Assembly: GCA_019915015.1 (NCBI GenBank)
Contig: JAHBBC010000015.1
Coordinates: 62,001-126,000 of the forward strand
Source of the DNA: Auriscalpium vulgare
Lineage: Eukaryota > Basidiomycota > Agaricomycetes > Russulales > Auriscalpiaceae
Length of the DNA stretch: 64,000 nucleotides
Direction: 5' to 3'
Shown: piece after piece, positions 1 to 9,977 of the stretch
Numbering within the stretch: the stretch's first letter is position 1
Layout: each line of letters begins with the position of its first letter
Notes under the pieces: generated by a model
Database searches by the model: none
What the model saw: only the letters and a program-made list of their open reading frames with translations
What the model was told of the DNA's origin: nothing
Made by a program: the position numbers and the translations under genes

Positions 1-1056
1 GGTTGGCGGTTGCATGATGCTTTTTGGATTTTTGAATTTCTTCAGGGAGGATGCCCTTCGGGGCAAAGGCTCCAGAACCTTGACACTTCTGAGTCTTTCT
101 GTTTCGCTGTGCTTCACGTGTGCCCGACTCGGACTGACTCACGCTGCGTCAGGTTAGCAGGTCCAGCTTCCACGCTGTCCGCAGCCCATGCCGAGTGACG
201 AGAGGAGATTGTATGGCTTGATCTTAGGGCACGGTGCGCTGCCTGTCGATATCTGTACATAAACAACAATGTGAAGCTCGACACTGAGGTGTTGATTCAC
301 CGCGAACATCGCATTCTAGCTTTTCGAGCATGCATAGCTCCGACTCCGGAATGACAACACGATCGACGGCATTGGCATACCACAGGCGCAAGATCGAGAC
401 CAGAACATCGACAAGCATGTTGATCTCATTGCTTGGCGGCATTCACCCTGCATGGTCTCTGACTAACTCAGTTCAGCATGGCGATCTGCTTTCATGCGGG
501 CTCCATCGACTGACGCCGTAGAGCCTGGACTGCGTTGTGGATGAGTTGCTCATATCCGGCGCATCAGTGGCAATTTATGGCTGCTCTTGATACAAAGTTT
601 TCCAGCGACAGCGTATGAGGGTTCAAACGTTCAGCTTCAGCTGTTGCTATGATGCCGAGACGTCTGATCACCGCGAACGAATGCCAGCACTGTTGGTATG
701 TCCCTTCTCGTGATCAATCTTCAAACAAGCTCCGAACTTTCTCTAGCTCCAGTCTTAAGCTTAAGTACCGTGAAGCGCACACGCGTCGGCGCGATGCTCG
801 CAACACATGGACCTCGATATCCGCCTTCTTCCTCACCAAAGTGAACCGTCCCCACCCCCGTGCAACGTGCCTTCTGAAGCTCTGCCGCATTCTAGTCTCC
901 ACTTCCTTTGGCAGCACGCCAAGACCACCCCTTGCCAACAGCTCCACTCCCACACTTTGCCATGTGCACTGCGCTCCTCCGTCGGTATCCGAGGTTGCAG
1001 TCCCGCATGTAAGTTGCAAGTTGCAGATATTCGGGTGCCGGACTACCATCCAAATC
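1..1056. other. no supported gene
   Basis: Open frames occur on both strands but none resembles a known family, and none shows a start, splice and stop pattern that holds together. The frame running from 807 into the lysozyme remnant carries about 80 upstream residues that do not look like a signal peptide or a domain. Confidence 0.5.
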
Positions 1057-1550
1057 CATCTCGTCTGTCCGTTGCCGCGCTGTTCGCTGGGTCGTGTGTT
1101 CTCACTAGCCCTACGCTGGTGAAGCGCGCCGATCCGCAAGGCATCGACGTGTCGCGTTACCAGGGTTCGATTAACTGGAACACCGGTACCGTCAAAGCCA
1201 ACGGCGTCGCGTTCGCTTACATCAAAGCCACTGAGGGAACCAGTACGCCCATCAGCCAATGCGTAGTCCGCCACTAGATTGTCTGCTCATGCATGTGTGC
1301 ATAGCTCACACAGATCCCAACTTCTCTGCCAACTGTGTCGGCGCGACCAATGCGGGCTTGATCCGTGGCGGCTCCCCCGACACGTCCACCGGCGCTGCGC
1401 AGGCCAAGTTCTTTCCTGGTTTCCTCGCTTCACCTGCCGTTCTTGATGCGCATAACGAAACTCGGTCGTGTAGGTGGCTGGTCGAGCGACCGCATCGCCA
1501 TCTCTGGAACTTTGAATGTTGAGGGTGAGAGTTTGGATTCGCGGAAGCAG
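1057..1550 (+). pseudogene. GH25 (Ch-type) lysozyme, truncated remnant
   Basis: Remnant of a secreted glycoside hydrolase family 25 lysozyme, an enzyme that cuts bacterial peptidoglycan. A signal-peptide-like stretch (SVAALFAGS) and a KR site lead into DPQGIDVSRYQG, then INWN, VKANGVAFAYIKATEGT and, after a plausible intron (about 1231-1313), DPNFSANCVGATNAGLIRGG. Four residues usual at this point (YHFA-like) are missing between RGG and SPD. A second intron (about 1418-1472) leads to GGWSSDRIAISGTLNVE. The usual catalytic DxE triplet reads NVE here, so the first acid is lost. The frame stops about ten codons later, whereas the family needs roughly another 100 residues. No ATG lies directly before the signal-like stretch. 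I read it as a decaying 5' half. Confidence 0.75.
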
Positions 1551-2005
1551 TGAGGTCCTGCTAGCACTGCACCCGTATTTGCAGCGAATCCAAGCGGGTC
1601 GGAGAGCTGCGGCCTAAGCCCCTCTGCATCAAAATTTCTCAAGCACGTAGCACTCGTCCACTGTAAGCCATCGCCTGATCACATTGAGTGAAATCAAACC
1701 AACCGGGCGTCACGACAAAAGATAAATGATTTTTTTGAGATGACAGGTATATGATGTAGATGTATACAAGGCATGCGAAAGCGAAGGGTAGTAAAGATAA
1801 TGTGATGGTATAGAGGCGTTCAAAACATTCAAGCCTTCTTAGACTTTGCCAAAAAGCTGCGCAACCAGCCTCTCGCCTGCTCCGCGAACTGTATGGGAAG
1901 AACGACCTTCTGCGATGAGCGCGCATCGGCGGTGGGAGGCTCCCGAGGAGGCGAGGGTGCGACAACGGTAGCGCTCTTCGTGCGGAAGACGAAGCGTCTG
2001 GCATT

Positions 2006-2073
2006 AGGGGAGCTCAGAGTAGACCGTTTTCGTTTCCGTTTCGTTTTCAAACGCCTTTCGTTTTCGATTCGGC
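2006..2073 (+). repeat. Harbinger left terminal inverted repeat
   Basis: 68 bp, identical to the reverse complement of 5293-5360. It contains several CGTTTT/CGTTTC words in close succession. Left copy of the target duplication (ATT) is at 2003-2005. Confidence 0.95.
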
Positions 2074-2158
2074 GCCCCGGCGTGATATTACATAATGTCA
2101 CTCAATCTACGCCGCTGCGCGACACCGCCGCCATTGCTTTCGAGCTCTTCCACCAGCC

Positions 2159-3464
2159 ATGGCCCGTGCTACCTACCACGATGAGATTATCGACGCATAC
2201 ATCACATATATGGCTATCCAGATGGCACTCATGCCTCCATCTTCAGCCACAGCTATGATGGAGCAGCTCCAACGCGATAGCTCAATCCTTCACACCATCC
2301 TATCCTCCCGCTACATCAACCCCCGTCCTCCCGTCGTTAAAGCCGGCAATCTCCAGCTTGCATGGGAGTATGCACAGGATCCTGCCCATCACCACCGCTT
2401 TATCAACATGCTCGTGTCTCTCTCCCACGTCTTCGACACTATCCTTGCCTCATCGAGGGTCATCCCGTATTCCAGAACAACTCGACACCCCGCAGGAGGA
2501 TATCCGAACGCAATTAGCGGTGACCCTGTACCGTATGGTCGCTATGGCAATGGCGCATCTCTCGAGGATATCAGCCGTGCAGCGGCTGTTCAGAGGGCGC
2601 TGTGGAGCTATACACGAGAGATGTCAGGAGGCGCTGATGTCCTTGCATGGGATGTTTGTACGGCCGCTAACAGAGGAGGAGAAAGAGGTCGAGAAAGGTG
2701 GATTGATGAGCAGCTTGGTTTCACGGGATCCACCTGGAGGGAGGGATGGGTGATGTACGACGGGACAATTGTGTCCTGTACAGTCGCCCCGCCTCGACGG
2801 TGACGCGTACTACACAGGAAGTGCAACTATGGGTTCACGTCCAGGTATGCTGGATATCTTCTAATAGCTCCTGACTGACATATCTGTACACAGATTGGCA
2901 ATACACCGTCGAATCTACGAATCGTTGACTATTCGCTTGGCATGACCGGTTTCTGCTCATGATGCATCTGCATTTGAGCTACTGCAGCTGTCAAGCATAC
3001 CGACTGGTTCTTCAGAGGTGACGAGTTTGCATGGGTGACTCTGCGTACCCTGTCAGCTCGCGGACCATCCCGTTCACAAGAAACCAGCGTCGTTAGACCG
3101 CTCAAATGCCTTATTCGACAAACACGTAGCTCGCCTACGCGTTCGCTCTGAACACACCATGGGTGCACTCAAGGGCCGATGGCAATCCCTTCGTGGCTTA
3201 CGGCTCATATCCGTTACATCGGGACCATATACGAGCGTGTCGGTGGATTTCATGTTGCATCATCTTGCACAACGCAGTGCTCGACATCGAAGGATGGCGA
3301 GTGGGACAAGCTTTGCGACTTGGCACTCACGTGCTCAGGAAGAGGACGATAGGGGGGAGCCAGAGATCCTATAGATGATGATATCACAGAGGATGATGAT
3401 TGCGAGGCTAGGAGACGTGGCCTTGTGGCAGAAATAGTAGCCGCTCAACGAGCAGGACTTGTAT
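2159..3464 (+). pseudogene. Harbinger transposase nuclease (HARBI1-like), decayed
   Basis: Would be the DDE nuclease that cuts and rejoins the element. Starts MARATYHDEI. Recognisable blocks in order are HVFDTIL, TQLAVTLYRM, GRYGNGASLEDISRAA, REGWVMYDGT (first Asp), LRIVDYSLGMTG, GDSAYP (second Asp), SEHTMGALKGRWQSLRGLR (Glu) and RWISCCIILHNAVLDIEGW. An intron around 2845-2893 is plausible. These blocks lie in different frames: the reading has to shift near 2450, 2490, 2540, 2585, 2700, 2950, 3040 and 3220, so no full protein can be made. The acidic C-terminus (about 3370-3460) ends AAQRAGLV and the stop at 3462. The second Harbinger gene faces it on the other strand. Confidence 0.85.
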
Positions 3465-3585
3465 AAATGAACAAGATTAAATCTGAGATTGTAAAGAGTA
3501 AGAGAGATATATCAGAAAGAAGAAAGGACTGTGTAGCATTAAATGAGAGGCTGCAGTTAGAAAGGACAAAAGCAAAATGATCAGA
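3465..3585 (+). other. AT-rich island with a 37-codon open frame
   Basis: Immediately after the nuclease stop the base composition drops to clearly AT-rich, unlike the GC-rich surroundings. An ATG at 3468 (overlapping the nuclease stop as TAAATG) opens a 37-codon lysine- and arginine-rich frame ending in TGA at 3579-3581. No family is recognised. It may be an alternative C-terminal tail or untranslated sequence of the transposase transcript rather than a separate gene. Confidence 0.3.
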
Positions 3586-3667
3586 CTAAGCCTCGCTCCA
3601 ACTCGTCTGGAACCACAGATGATCTCGTCCAAGATCTCTGTCCAACTGGCTCTCATCCCAGGGAGGA

Positions 3668-5161
3668 CTATTTTCTCTCTGGCTTGTCATCTCGCCTCGG
3701 GCTCATCATCCGGAGTGTCGATGCGCGCGGCAGAGATGAAGGCGTCGATGCAGCGGTTGACATAGAGCCCGTGCGTGAGATGGAACGAGCGGGCGTAGCG
3801 GCGGCGACAACCAGAGGAGGATTCTGAAGGCGCGATATATTTTCACGGAGATCTTGAAGCTGCAGCTGAAGGTCATCGTCAAGTGCTTCCGACTTGCGGC
3901 GATACTCATCGTTCGTCCAAAGCCAATCTGCAGCTCACGAAAGAGGCGGTCGTGGCGATCGCGAGCGTCTTGGCGAAGACTATTCATGTCATCGCGCAGC
4001 CTGTCGACAGCTTTGCGGATGTTCTCTCCTTCCTTTGACACCGCAAAGCTACGCCTGCCACATGAATTAGTCCACGTGCATTACCAACAACTAGTATTAC
4101 TTACTCGATGGACTCCTTCAGTATGTCTTGAATGCCGGTGCGTGACGTGGGCTTGAAGCGACCCTTCAAGCTCTCCAGCTTCTCTTCCGACAGGTGTGCG
4201 GAGTCTTCTTCGCACTTGCTTGCGACGAGGGCGGCACGCGGTTCTCTTTGGGAGTGTGTGGCGTCTGCGGTGGCGATCCCGGGCCGGGTGCGGTCGCAGA
4301 AGAGTCTTGCGCGAGAGGCGCCGGGCCATCGTGAACGCGTAGGACGGGGTCTATGTCCTCTTCGCGCGGTTGCCGCACAGGTGGCGCGTCGTCGGGAGGC
4401 TGATAGTGCGGTGCGGTGACCGTCCGGACCAACCCCAGTCGTGATGATGATCGGGTTTTCATTTGGCGGGTGGCAAGGATCGCGTGAATTCGGGGAAGAC
4501 AGCGAACTCGGCCTCGATCTCCTCTGCACAGGATGTGTTAGCCTCCAGCGTGCTCATCGGAGATCACAAAATGAACTTACGCCAGATATTCTTGTGGCGT
4601 GCATCGGTATCCTCGGATGGGCCATCTGGCCCTATGTAGCAGACCAAATACTCATCTGGACCATCGTCGGCATCACCTGTGTCGACGATGGCCTCATTCC
4701 CAGTGAGGACACCTCCACCCGTGCACTTAATGCGCCCTTGGAGTGATAGGTGATGCGTAGCCTACACAAGCCTGTGAGCACGTATGAGGCATCCAATAAG
4801 GGTATGGACATACTGATTATTTTCCGAGCACTTTGCTCCCAGACTGACGAATCCGAGTCCGGAGCATCCTTCCAGAGGATGCGAGCAAGCCGCTGACCCG
4901 CTGCGACCTTACTTTCTCCGCTTTTCTTCTGGAGATGTCAGTAACAAAGCCCAGATGATGCGTGGGCCACCTGCATACCTCACCACGCTTGTTACCAAAC
5001 ATAACCTTGCGATTTTGCGGCTGTTCGAGCTCCGTGATGAGCTGCAGGAGCAGCTCATTTGGCTTCTTATTTGTGCCCCAGCTGATGTTCTCCTCACGGG
5101 ATTTCTTGCCCGGAGCTGTCTCAGGCTGGTCGGAGTCCGAGCGGCCGCGTTTCCGGGGCAT
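3668..5161 (-). pseudogene. Harbinger second gene (Myb/SANT-like DNA-binding protein)
   Basis: The accessory protein of PIF/Harbinger elements, which binds element ends and helps bring the nuclease to the DNA. Starts MPRKRGRSDSDQPE at 5161. A trihelix-like exon reads NELLLQLITELEQPQNRKVMFG. After short introns come GGGVLTGNEAIVDTGDADDG, then DEYLVCYIGPDGPSEDTDA, AEFAVFPEFTRSLPP, a Pro-rich linker and a C-terminal helical region (EGENIRKAVDRLRDDMNSL, then SEALDDDLQLQLQDLRENIS). At least one frame change in the C-terminal part (near 3935) has no acceptable intron, so this copy is probably broken. The family label rests on position and layout; the DNA-binding role is known for the family, not shown here. 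Confidence 0.6.
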
Positions 5162-5292
5162 TAAGAGAGTAGGAGAGTGTAGATTAAGGAGGTATCGCGA
5201 GGGAATGAGTGTGTGAGACACGAAGACGCCGCACAACGCGAGCGTCACCTAAAGTCACACGATTGTCACACATCGGGTCACTTATGCCGCGG

Positions 5293-5360
5293 GCCGAATC
5301 GAAAACGAAAGGCGTTTGAAAACGAAACGGAAACGAAAACGGTCTACTCTGAGCTCCCCT
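5293..5360 (-). repeat. Harbinger right terminal inverted repeat
   Basis: 68 of 68 bases match the left repeat in inverted orientation. The right copy of the ATT target duplication follows at 5361-5363. Confidence 0.95.
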
Positions 5361-7584
5361 ATTGGCACGCGGTGCAGAGGGCTTCGTGGGCCGAGTGGCT
5401 TTGCTGATGATGCGACGGAATATGCCGACCTTTGCTGCGGGCGGGGGCACTGGCGCCTTGTGAGGCGGCGCGTAAATTAGCTTCGATGACATAAACCCGA
5501 ACCCTGGGAATGGGTCGTCCGCGGGGGTGAAGGGTGTGCCCGACGGCATGAGGAGGGGGCCCGAGTAGATGATGGGCCGTGCCGTGAGACCACAGTGTGA
5601 TGGCATACGGTACGTAGCAAGACCATCCCAATTACTAGCGCAGAATCAGAATGCAACTCATTACACCTACGGGAATAGATCCACGTACATATTTGAAAAA
5701 AAGGGATGATTCTTCATCTCCTGGACAGAAGGCCGTAGCGAAGGATCCTTGGCAAGAACCTGAGATGTCGACAGTGAGTGGCGCGCGAGACAAGAGGGAA
5801 GCACGTAGCACATACCTTTCTGAGGAAATCTTGAGCATTATCGTCTGCCACGAAGCGATCTTCTTCTTCAAACTGTAATGCAGCATTTATAACCTGGTCA
5901 TCGAGCGACGCAGGGTCATTCGGGTCCACCGCCACAAATGGCATCTGCAAAGTAGCGAGCGTCAGCCACACTCTGCACGAGACACCCGTGCGCACGTACG
6001 CGTCCCGTGAGCATACTGAAAAGCGTGACACCCATGGCCCAATAGTCGACAGGGAATGAGTAGGGCTGTCGACTGCAGATCTCTGGCGCCATATAGCCAG
6101 GAGTTCCATGCCGCTCATAGCATAATTTGGCCTCCGGAGCGTCCTGTTCGCAGAGGCCAGGTGGTAAAAGGATGGGATCTCCAGCATCGCTGGGACTTGA
6201 ACGAGATGAAATCGAAGTTGCCTTAGCAGCCCGCTCAAAGTCACGGGCAAGGCCGAAATCGGCGAGGACGACGTGTCCGCAGCTGTCGAACAGGACATTG
6301 TCGGGTTTCACATCGCGATGGATGATGTTGAGCTTGTGCAACTCCTCCAGGGCCAAGAGCTGAACCAATTGCCTGTTAGATGACTGCAACCGAAGTCGGG
6401 ACGAGGAGGCTTACAAGCTGCGCGATCCAGACTTGGGCTAGATCTTGTGCAACCCTACGGTTGCCTCCCGCGTAGATCCTGTCGAACAGGTCTCCGTTCG
6501 CGAGAAACTCCTGAATATTGTGTCAGTAACGAGAATTTCTTGACGGGATGTGAACTTACCGTGGCTATGTAAAAATTCTCGCTATCATGCCAACTGCCGT
6601 GAAGAGGCAGGAAGCCTTTCTTGCCGTCGAGCTTGCGCATGATTTCTTGTTCAACGAAAATCATATCCGTGATTCCAGACTCCGACAGAAGTTCCTTCGG
6701 GACGACCTTCACGGCCAGTGCAACACCGGTGCGACGCTCCCTGGCAAGGTAAACAGTGCCAAAACCGCCTTGCCCAAGAAGCATGATTGGTTGCACATCG
6801 GCGGTGCCGAGTGAACGAGGGAGAACAGGCGCCGCATTAGCTGGGGAGCCTTTGGGAAGTACAGGCGTAACGGCAGGATGGAAAACAGCCGGCAATGGAG
6901 AGGGAGCAGCGACTTCGTCAGCCTGCGCGTGCGATGAGACGAGGGGAGAGGCGGGTATCTCAGCGGCAGCTTCTTTGGTCGACTGCACGGGAGTTGGAAG
7001 AGATGCCGGGGCTGGAGCGATTGGAGGGGCCGTCTGTTTTGAAACGGCCTGGGAAGCTGGGCCATCGACAGATGATACCGCGGTCGAGACGGAGACAGTC
7101 GTGGTCGTGATGGGTGAAGGGGATGCAGGGGGCGAGGGTGACGCAGGAGCAGATATCAAAGCCGCAGAGGGCGACGGCGGGGTATGTGAAAACGCGGCTC
7201 TCACGAAGTGGGGAGGGAGGGCAGGCCCTACGAAGCCTGGCGGGAGCGAGAGGACCCGACGTGCACAGTGAGCCTGCTCGCGTCGGAGAATCTCGAGGCA
7301 GTCGGAGGCTCTGCGTTCAGACCTGCGCTGCCAATACTAGTGGTATAGAAGTGAGGTGGTTGAAGTCAATCTATAACAGAAGTGCGCACCCAATAGCGCC
7401 AAAGGGCGCGGAACACTATATGGGCATCCCGCCGGATGCCAAGGACCTCGGGGGCGTGCATTGCGTCTTGTATTTCTTCAAACTGATTGCTGGTAACGAT
7501 CTGAAACCGGATGGGATCAATGGCTGGATGACGTGCACATGAAAGGCAAACTACCTGCGAACGCGATGCGACTTGCTGCGACAT

Positions 7585-8146
7585 TATCTTGAGAGCTTGA
7601 GAGCTTGAGGACGCGGGTAGTGGATGGAGTAACGAGGGGATGAATGTCCGGAAAGCTCAGAGGAGGAAAACTATATAGTCTGAAGGCATTCTGGTTTCGA
7701 CCGGCCTTCGTCCTGGACCAGATGCTGACATGTAGTTCTGGAACAGCAGACCACAACAAAGAGAAAAAGAGAAGAGTTAATGTGCAGCTAGGCATCGCAG
7801 AGGCGTCTAGGAGATCTTCATGAGTTCGGGGCTATCGACGCTGTCGACAAAAAGACGACTCCATTCGCCTTGGCAGGCTGTGTCCAGATGCGGTCCGAGA
7901 TGACGCTGTGCGCAGACTGACTTCTAGCATCTTGAAGACATGCCAGTGATGGAAATCGAGCGACTCAAGGTGGGCTCTAAGAATCAGATGAATGGCTGAA
8001 GGAACGATGCGGAAAGATCAACAAGCCGCGTGAAGTTGAAGTCGTCGACGGTGCCACCGGGCCGCTGCGCCGCAGGCCACAAGGTCTTTGAATCCAGAAC
8101 CGTAACGGCCACCAGCGATGAACAAATCACTAGGTGATCAAAGTGC
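7585..8146. other. intergenic, nothing seen
   Basis: Upstream side of kinase A and downstream side of the dead glutathione transferase. No open frame here looks coding and no clear repeat or core-promoter motif stands out. Confidence 0.5.
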
Positions 8147-8886
8147 TTATGGGATGACCTCCCACTTCGCAAAGGACTCCATGAACCCACCCCACCTTGG
8201 CGTAGTTGCTCTCCACACCGTCTCCCACTCGTCCTCGCTGACATTTTTCTGCAACCTTCTCAGATGTGCTGCGATCGTCATATCCACAAATGACACCTGC
8301 TCGCCCTATCTCTCGCCCTCCTTTCCTCCAATGTTTTCGCCGAATGCTCCGACGTCCAACTCCCTTGTGCGCCGGAAAAACTCCGCACTGCGCGGGCTCA
8401 ACTGCTCGGCCGACATCCGTGCGACAAGGTGGATGATTGGTGCGCGTATCCTGGTCGACAGGTACGTCTCCAGAAACGCTTTCTGCAATGCACGGGAGCT
8501 CGCCGGCAGGAGTGCAGGCGTCGCAGGGTACTGTGTGTCCAGATACTGTACGATCTGCAGGGAGTCGGAGAGGACGACCCCTGTTGTGCGGTCGCAAATG
8601 GCAGGGCATGTGTACAGTGGCTGTCCTGCGCGCATGCCCGTGGGCGGCGCGCCGATAATCTTCATGGTGGCTGCGATCGCCGGGTACTCCACCCATTCGA
8701 CCTTGTAGGTGAGCCCCTTGATGTGCAACGCATATCTTTCACGTAACTTGCGATCAGGGTGGGATCCAGGTTTACAGCCGCGGTTACTTGCCTAACTCTC
8801 CATACATTTGTAGAGATCGTACCGTCTTGCGTCCCAGTTGCCTGGATGTCGTAAACTGCGATTGTGGTATCACTCTTACTAGTCAT
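8147..8886 (-). pseudogene. glutathione transferase (GSTFuA-like), truncated tandem copy
   Basis: Near-copy of the gene at 9164-9977. Exon 1 (MTSKSDTTIAVYD...TNVWRVR) is followed by an intron with a GC donor (GCAAGT). Exon 2 starts YALHIKGLTYKVEWVEYP and continues with GAPPTGMRAGQPLYTCPAI and SLQIVQYLDTQYPATPALLP. After the residues IGGKEGER comes a TAG (8306-8308), and the same frame then resumes with GEQVSFVDMTIAAHLRRLQ and ends at 8147. Compared with the neighbour, 24 codons are missing exactly where the stop appears, in the C-terminal all-helical domain. The N-terminal thioredoxin-like domain is intact, but the helical domain that holds the second substrate is cut. I call it a pseudogene from an in-frame deletion plus a nonsense codon. 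Confidence 0.8.
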
Positions 8887-9163
8887 GGTTTTTACTGGAC
8901 TAGCGGACAAGAGCGAAGACAAGGTGCGTTTCTTCATGTGACCCGGACGTCTTAGGCATCGTGTGCGAACAGTTCTATTTACTGCACCTGCAAAAAGCGG
9001 TCGCTGACACAGCAATGTGATTCGGCCGAAAACACTCGCTCCTCTTCTCTGCGTCCTCTCTCTGCTGTGACCGCTCGTTGTCGGGTATATACGGGCAGAC
9101 GCACTTATTGATTCCATGGTCATTTCTAGGAGTGTTTGACGTCGCATGGGGAAAAATGATGTT

Positions 9164-9977
9164 CTACGAATTTCCTCCCCACTTCCCGAATGCCCTCATG
9201 AACCCACCCCACCTCGGCTCGATCGCTTTCCAGACCGTTTCCCACTCGTCTTCGCCGACACTCTTCTGCAACCTTCTCAGATGTGCTGCGATCGTCACAT
9301 CCACAAATGACACCTGCTCGCCCGTGACAAACAGCCCGTCCCCCTTCCACTTTCCGAGCTCCTCAAACGCATTAGCGACCTTAACGAGAAGGGCCTCTCT
9401 CTCCTCTGCCCGTCCACCGATCTCTTCAAACGGGATCCCAGTCTCCAACTCCAATGAGCATCGGAAGTGTTCCGCACCACGCGGGCTGAACTGCTTGGCT
9501 GACATCCGTACGACCAGGTGGATGATAGGCGCACGGATCCTGTTCGGCAGGTACGTCTCCAGAAACGCTTCCTGTAATGCGCGAGAGCTCGCCGGCAGGA
9601 GTGCAGGCGTCGCAGGGTACTGTGTGTCCAGATACTGCACGATCTTTGGGGAGTCGGAGAGGATGGTCCCTGTTGCGGGATCGAAGATAACGGGACAGGT
9701 GTACAACGGTTGCCCTGCGCGCATGCCTGTGGGCAGCGCCCCAATCTTCTTCATGGTGGCTGCAATGTCCGGGGCCTCCACCCACTCGACGTTGTAGGCA
9801 AGCCCCTTGATATGCAGTGCATATCTTTTTGTGCCGCGGTAATTAGGCAAGATAGAAGTGTAGGCCCGTGGTGACTTGCCTGACTCTCCAGACATTCGTG
9901 GATATCGAGCCGCCTGGCATCCCGGTCGCCAGGATATCGTAAAGTGTGATGGCGCTGCTCTCGGTGGTCATGGTCAT
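9164..9977 (-). CDS. glutathione transferase, fungal etherase-type (GSTFuA-like)
   Basis: Cytosolic glutathione transferase of the fungal class related to bacterial beta-etherases, thought to handle wood-derived phenolics and other xenobiotics. Exon 1 reads MTMTTESSAITLYD and ends WRVR. The intron uses a GC donor (GCAAGT, about 55 nt). Exon 2 opens YALHIKGLAYNVEWVEAPD, giving the usual thioredoxin-fold start followed by KIVQYLDTQYPATPALLP (glutathione-binding segment and helix 3). The helical domain includes LFVTGEQVSFVDVTIAAHLR, the family's conserved GxxxxxxD-type motif. About 250 residues, normal for the class. An ATG six bases downstream (9971) is an equally possible start. The tandem copy at 8147-8886 shares both exon structure and the GC-AG intron. 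The substrate is not inferable. Confidence 0.88.

Larger units (their letters stand above)
2006..5360. mobile_element. PIF/Harbinger DNA transposon, 3355 bp
   Basis: Bounded by perfect 68-bp terminal inverted repeats (2006-2073 and 5293-5360), both beginning AGGGGAGCTC at the outer end. It is flanked by the 3-bp direct repeat ATT (2003-2005 and 5361-5363). A 3-bp target duplication is the Harbinger hallmark. The two expected Harbinger genes are present in convergent orientation: a decayed DDE nuclease on the plus strand and a second gene on the minus strand. It lies inside the last exon of kinase A. Confidence 0.92.
1829..7584 (-). pseudogene. Ser/Thr protein kinase A, split by a Harbinger insertion
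   Basis: Serine/threonine kinase with a long N-terminal region rich in Ala, Pro and Ser. Exon 1 reads MSQQVASRSQ. The kinase domain shows GQGGFGTVYLA (glycine loop), AVKV (ATP lysine), HRDVKPDN (catalytic loop), DFGLAR (metal site) and GTPGYMAPE. Introns are short, with donors near 7554, 7389, 6560, 6412, 6000 and 5690. The C-terminal tail runs to 5361, where the transposon at 2006-5360 interrupts it. It resumes at 2005 and ends LAKSKKA at the stop at 1829, matching the kinase B end LAKAKKA. Across the insertion the codons join in frame as Arg-Ala-Asn then Ala-Arg-Arg, once one copy of the 3-bp duplication is ignored. No other lesion was seen. A protein ending inside the transposon could still keep the kinase domain, so some activity is possible. 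Confidence 0.85.

Noticed and set aside
714..1274. 186-codon minus-strand frame
   Set aside because: It is antisense to the GH25 remnant and has no domain; the plus strand explains the sequence better.
2003..5363. Reading the kinase-A insertion as Tc1/mariner with a TA duplication
   Set aside because: TA also abuts the ends if the repeats are shortened by one base, but the two encoded genes are Harbinger-type and the 3-bp ATT duplication restores the reading frame.
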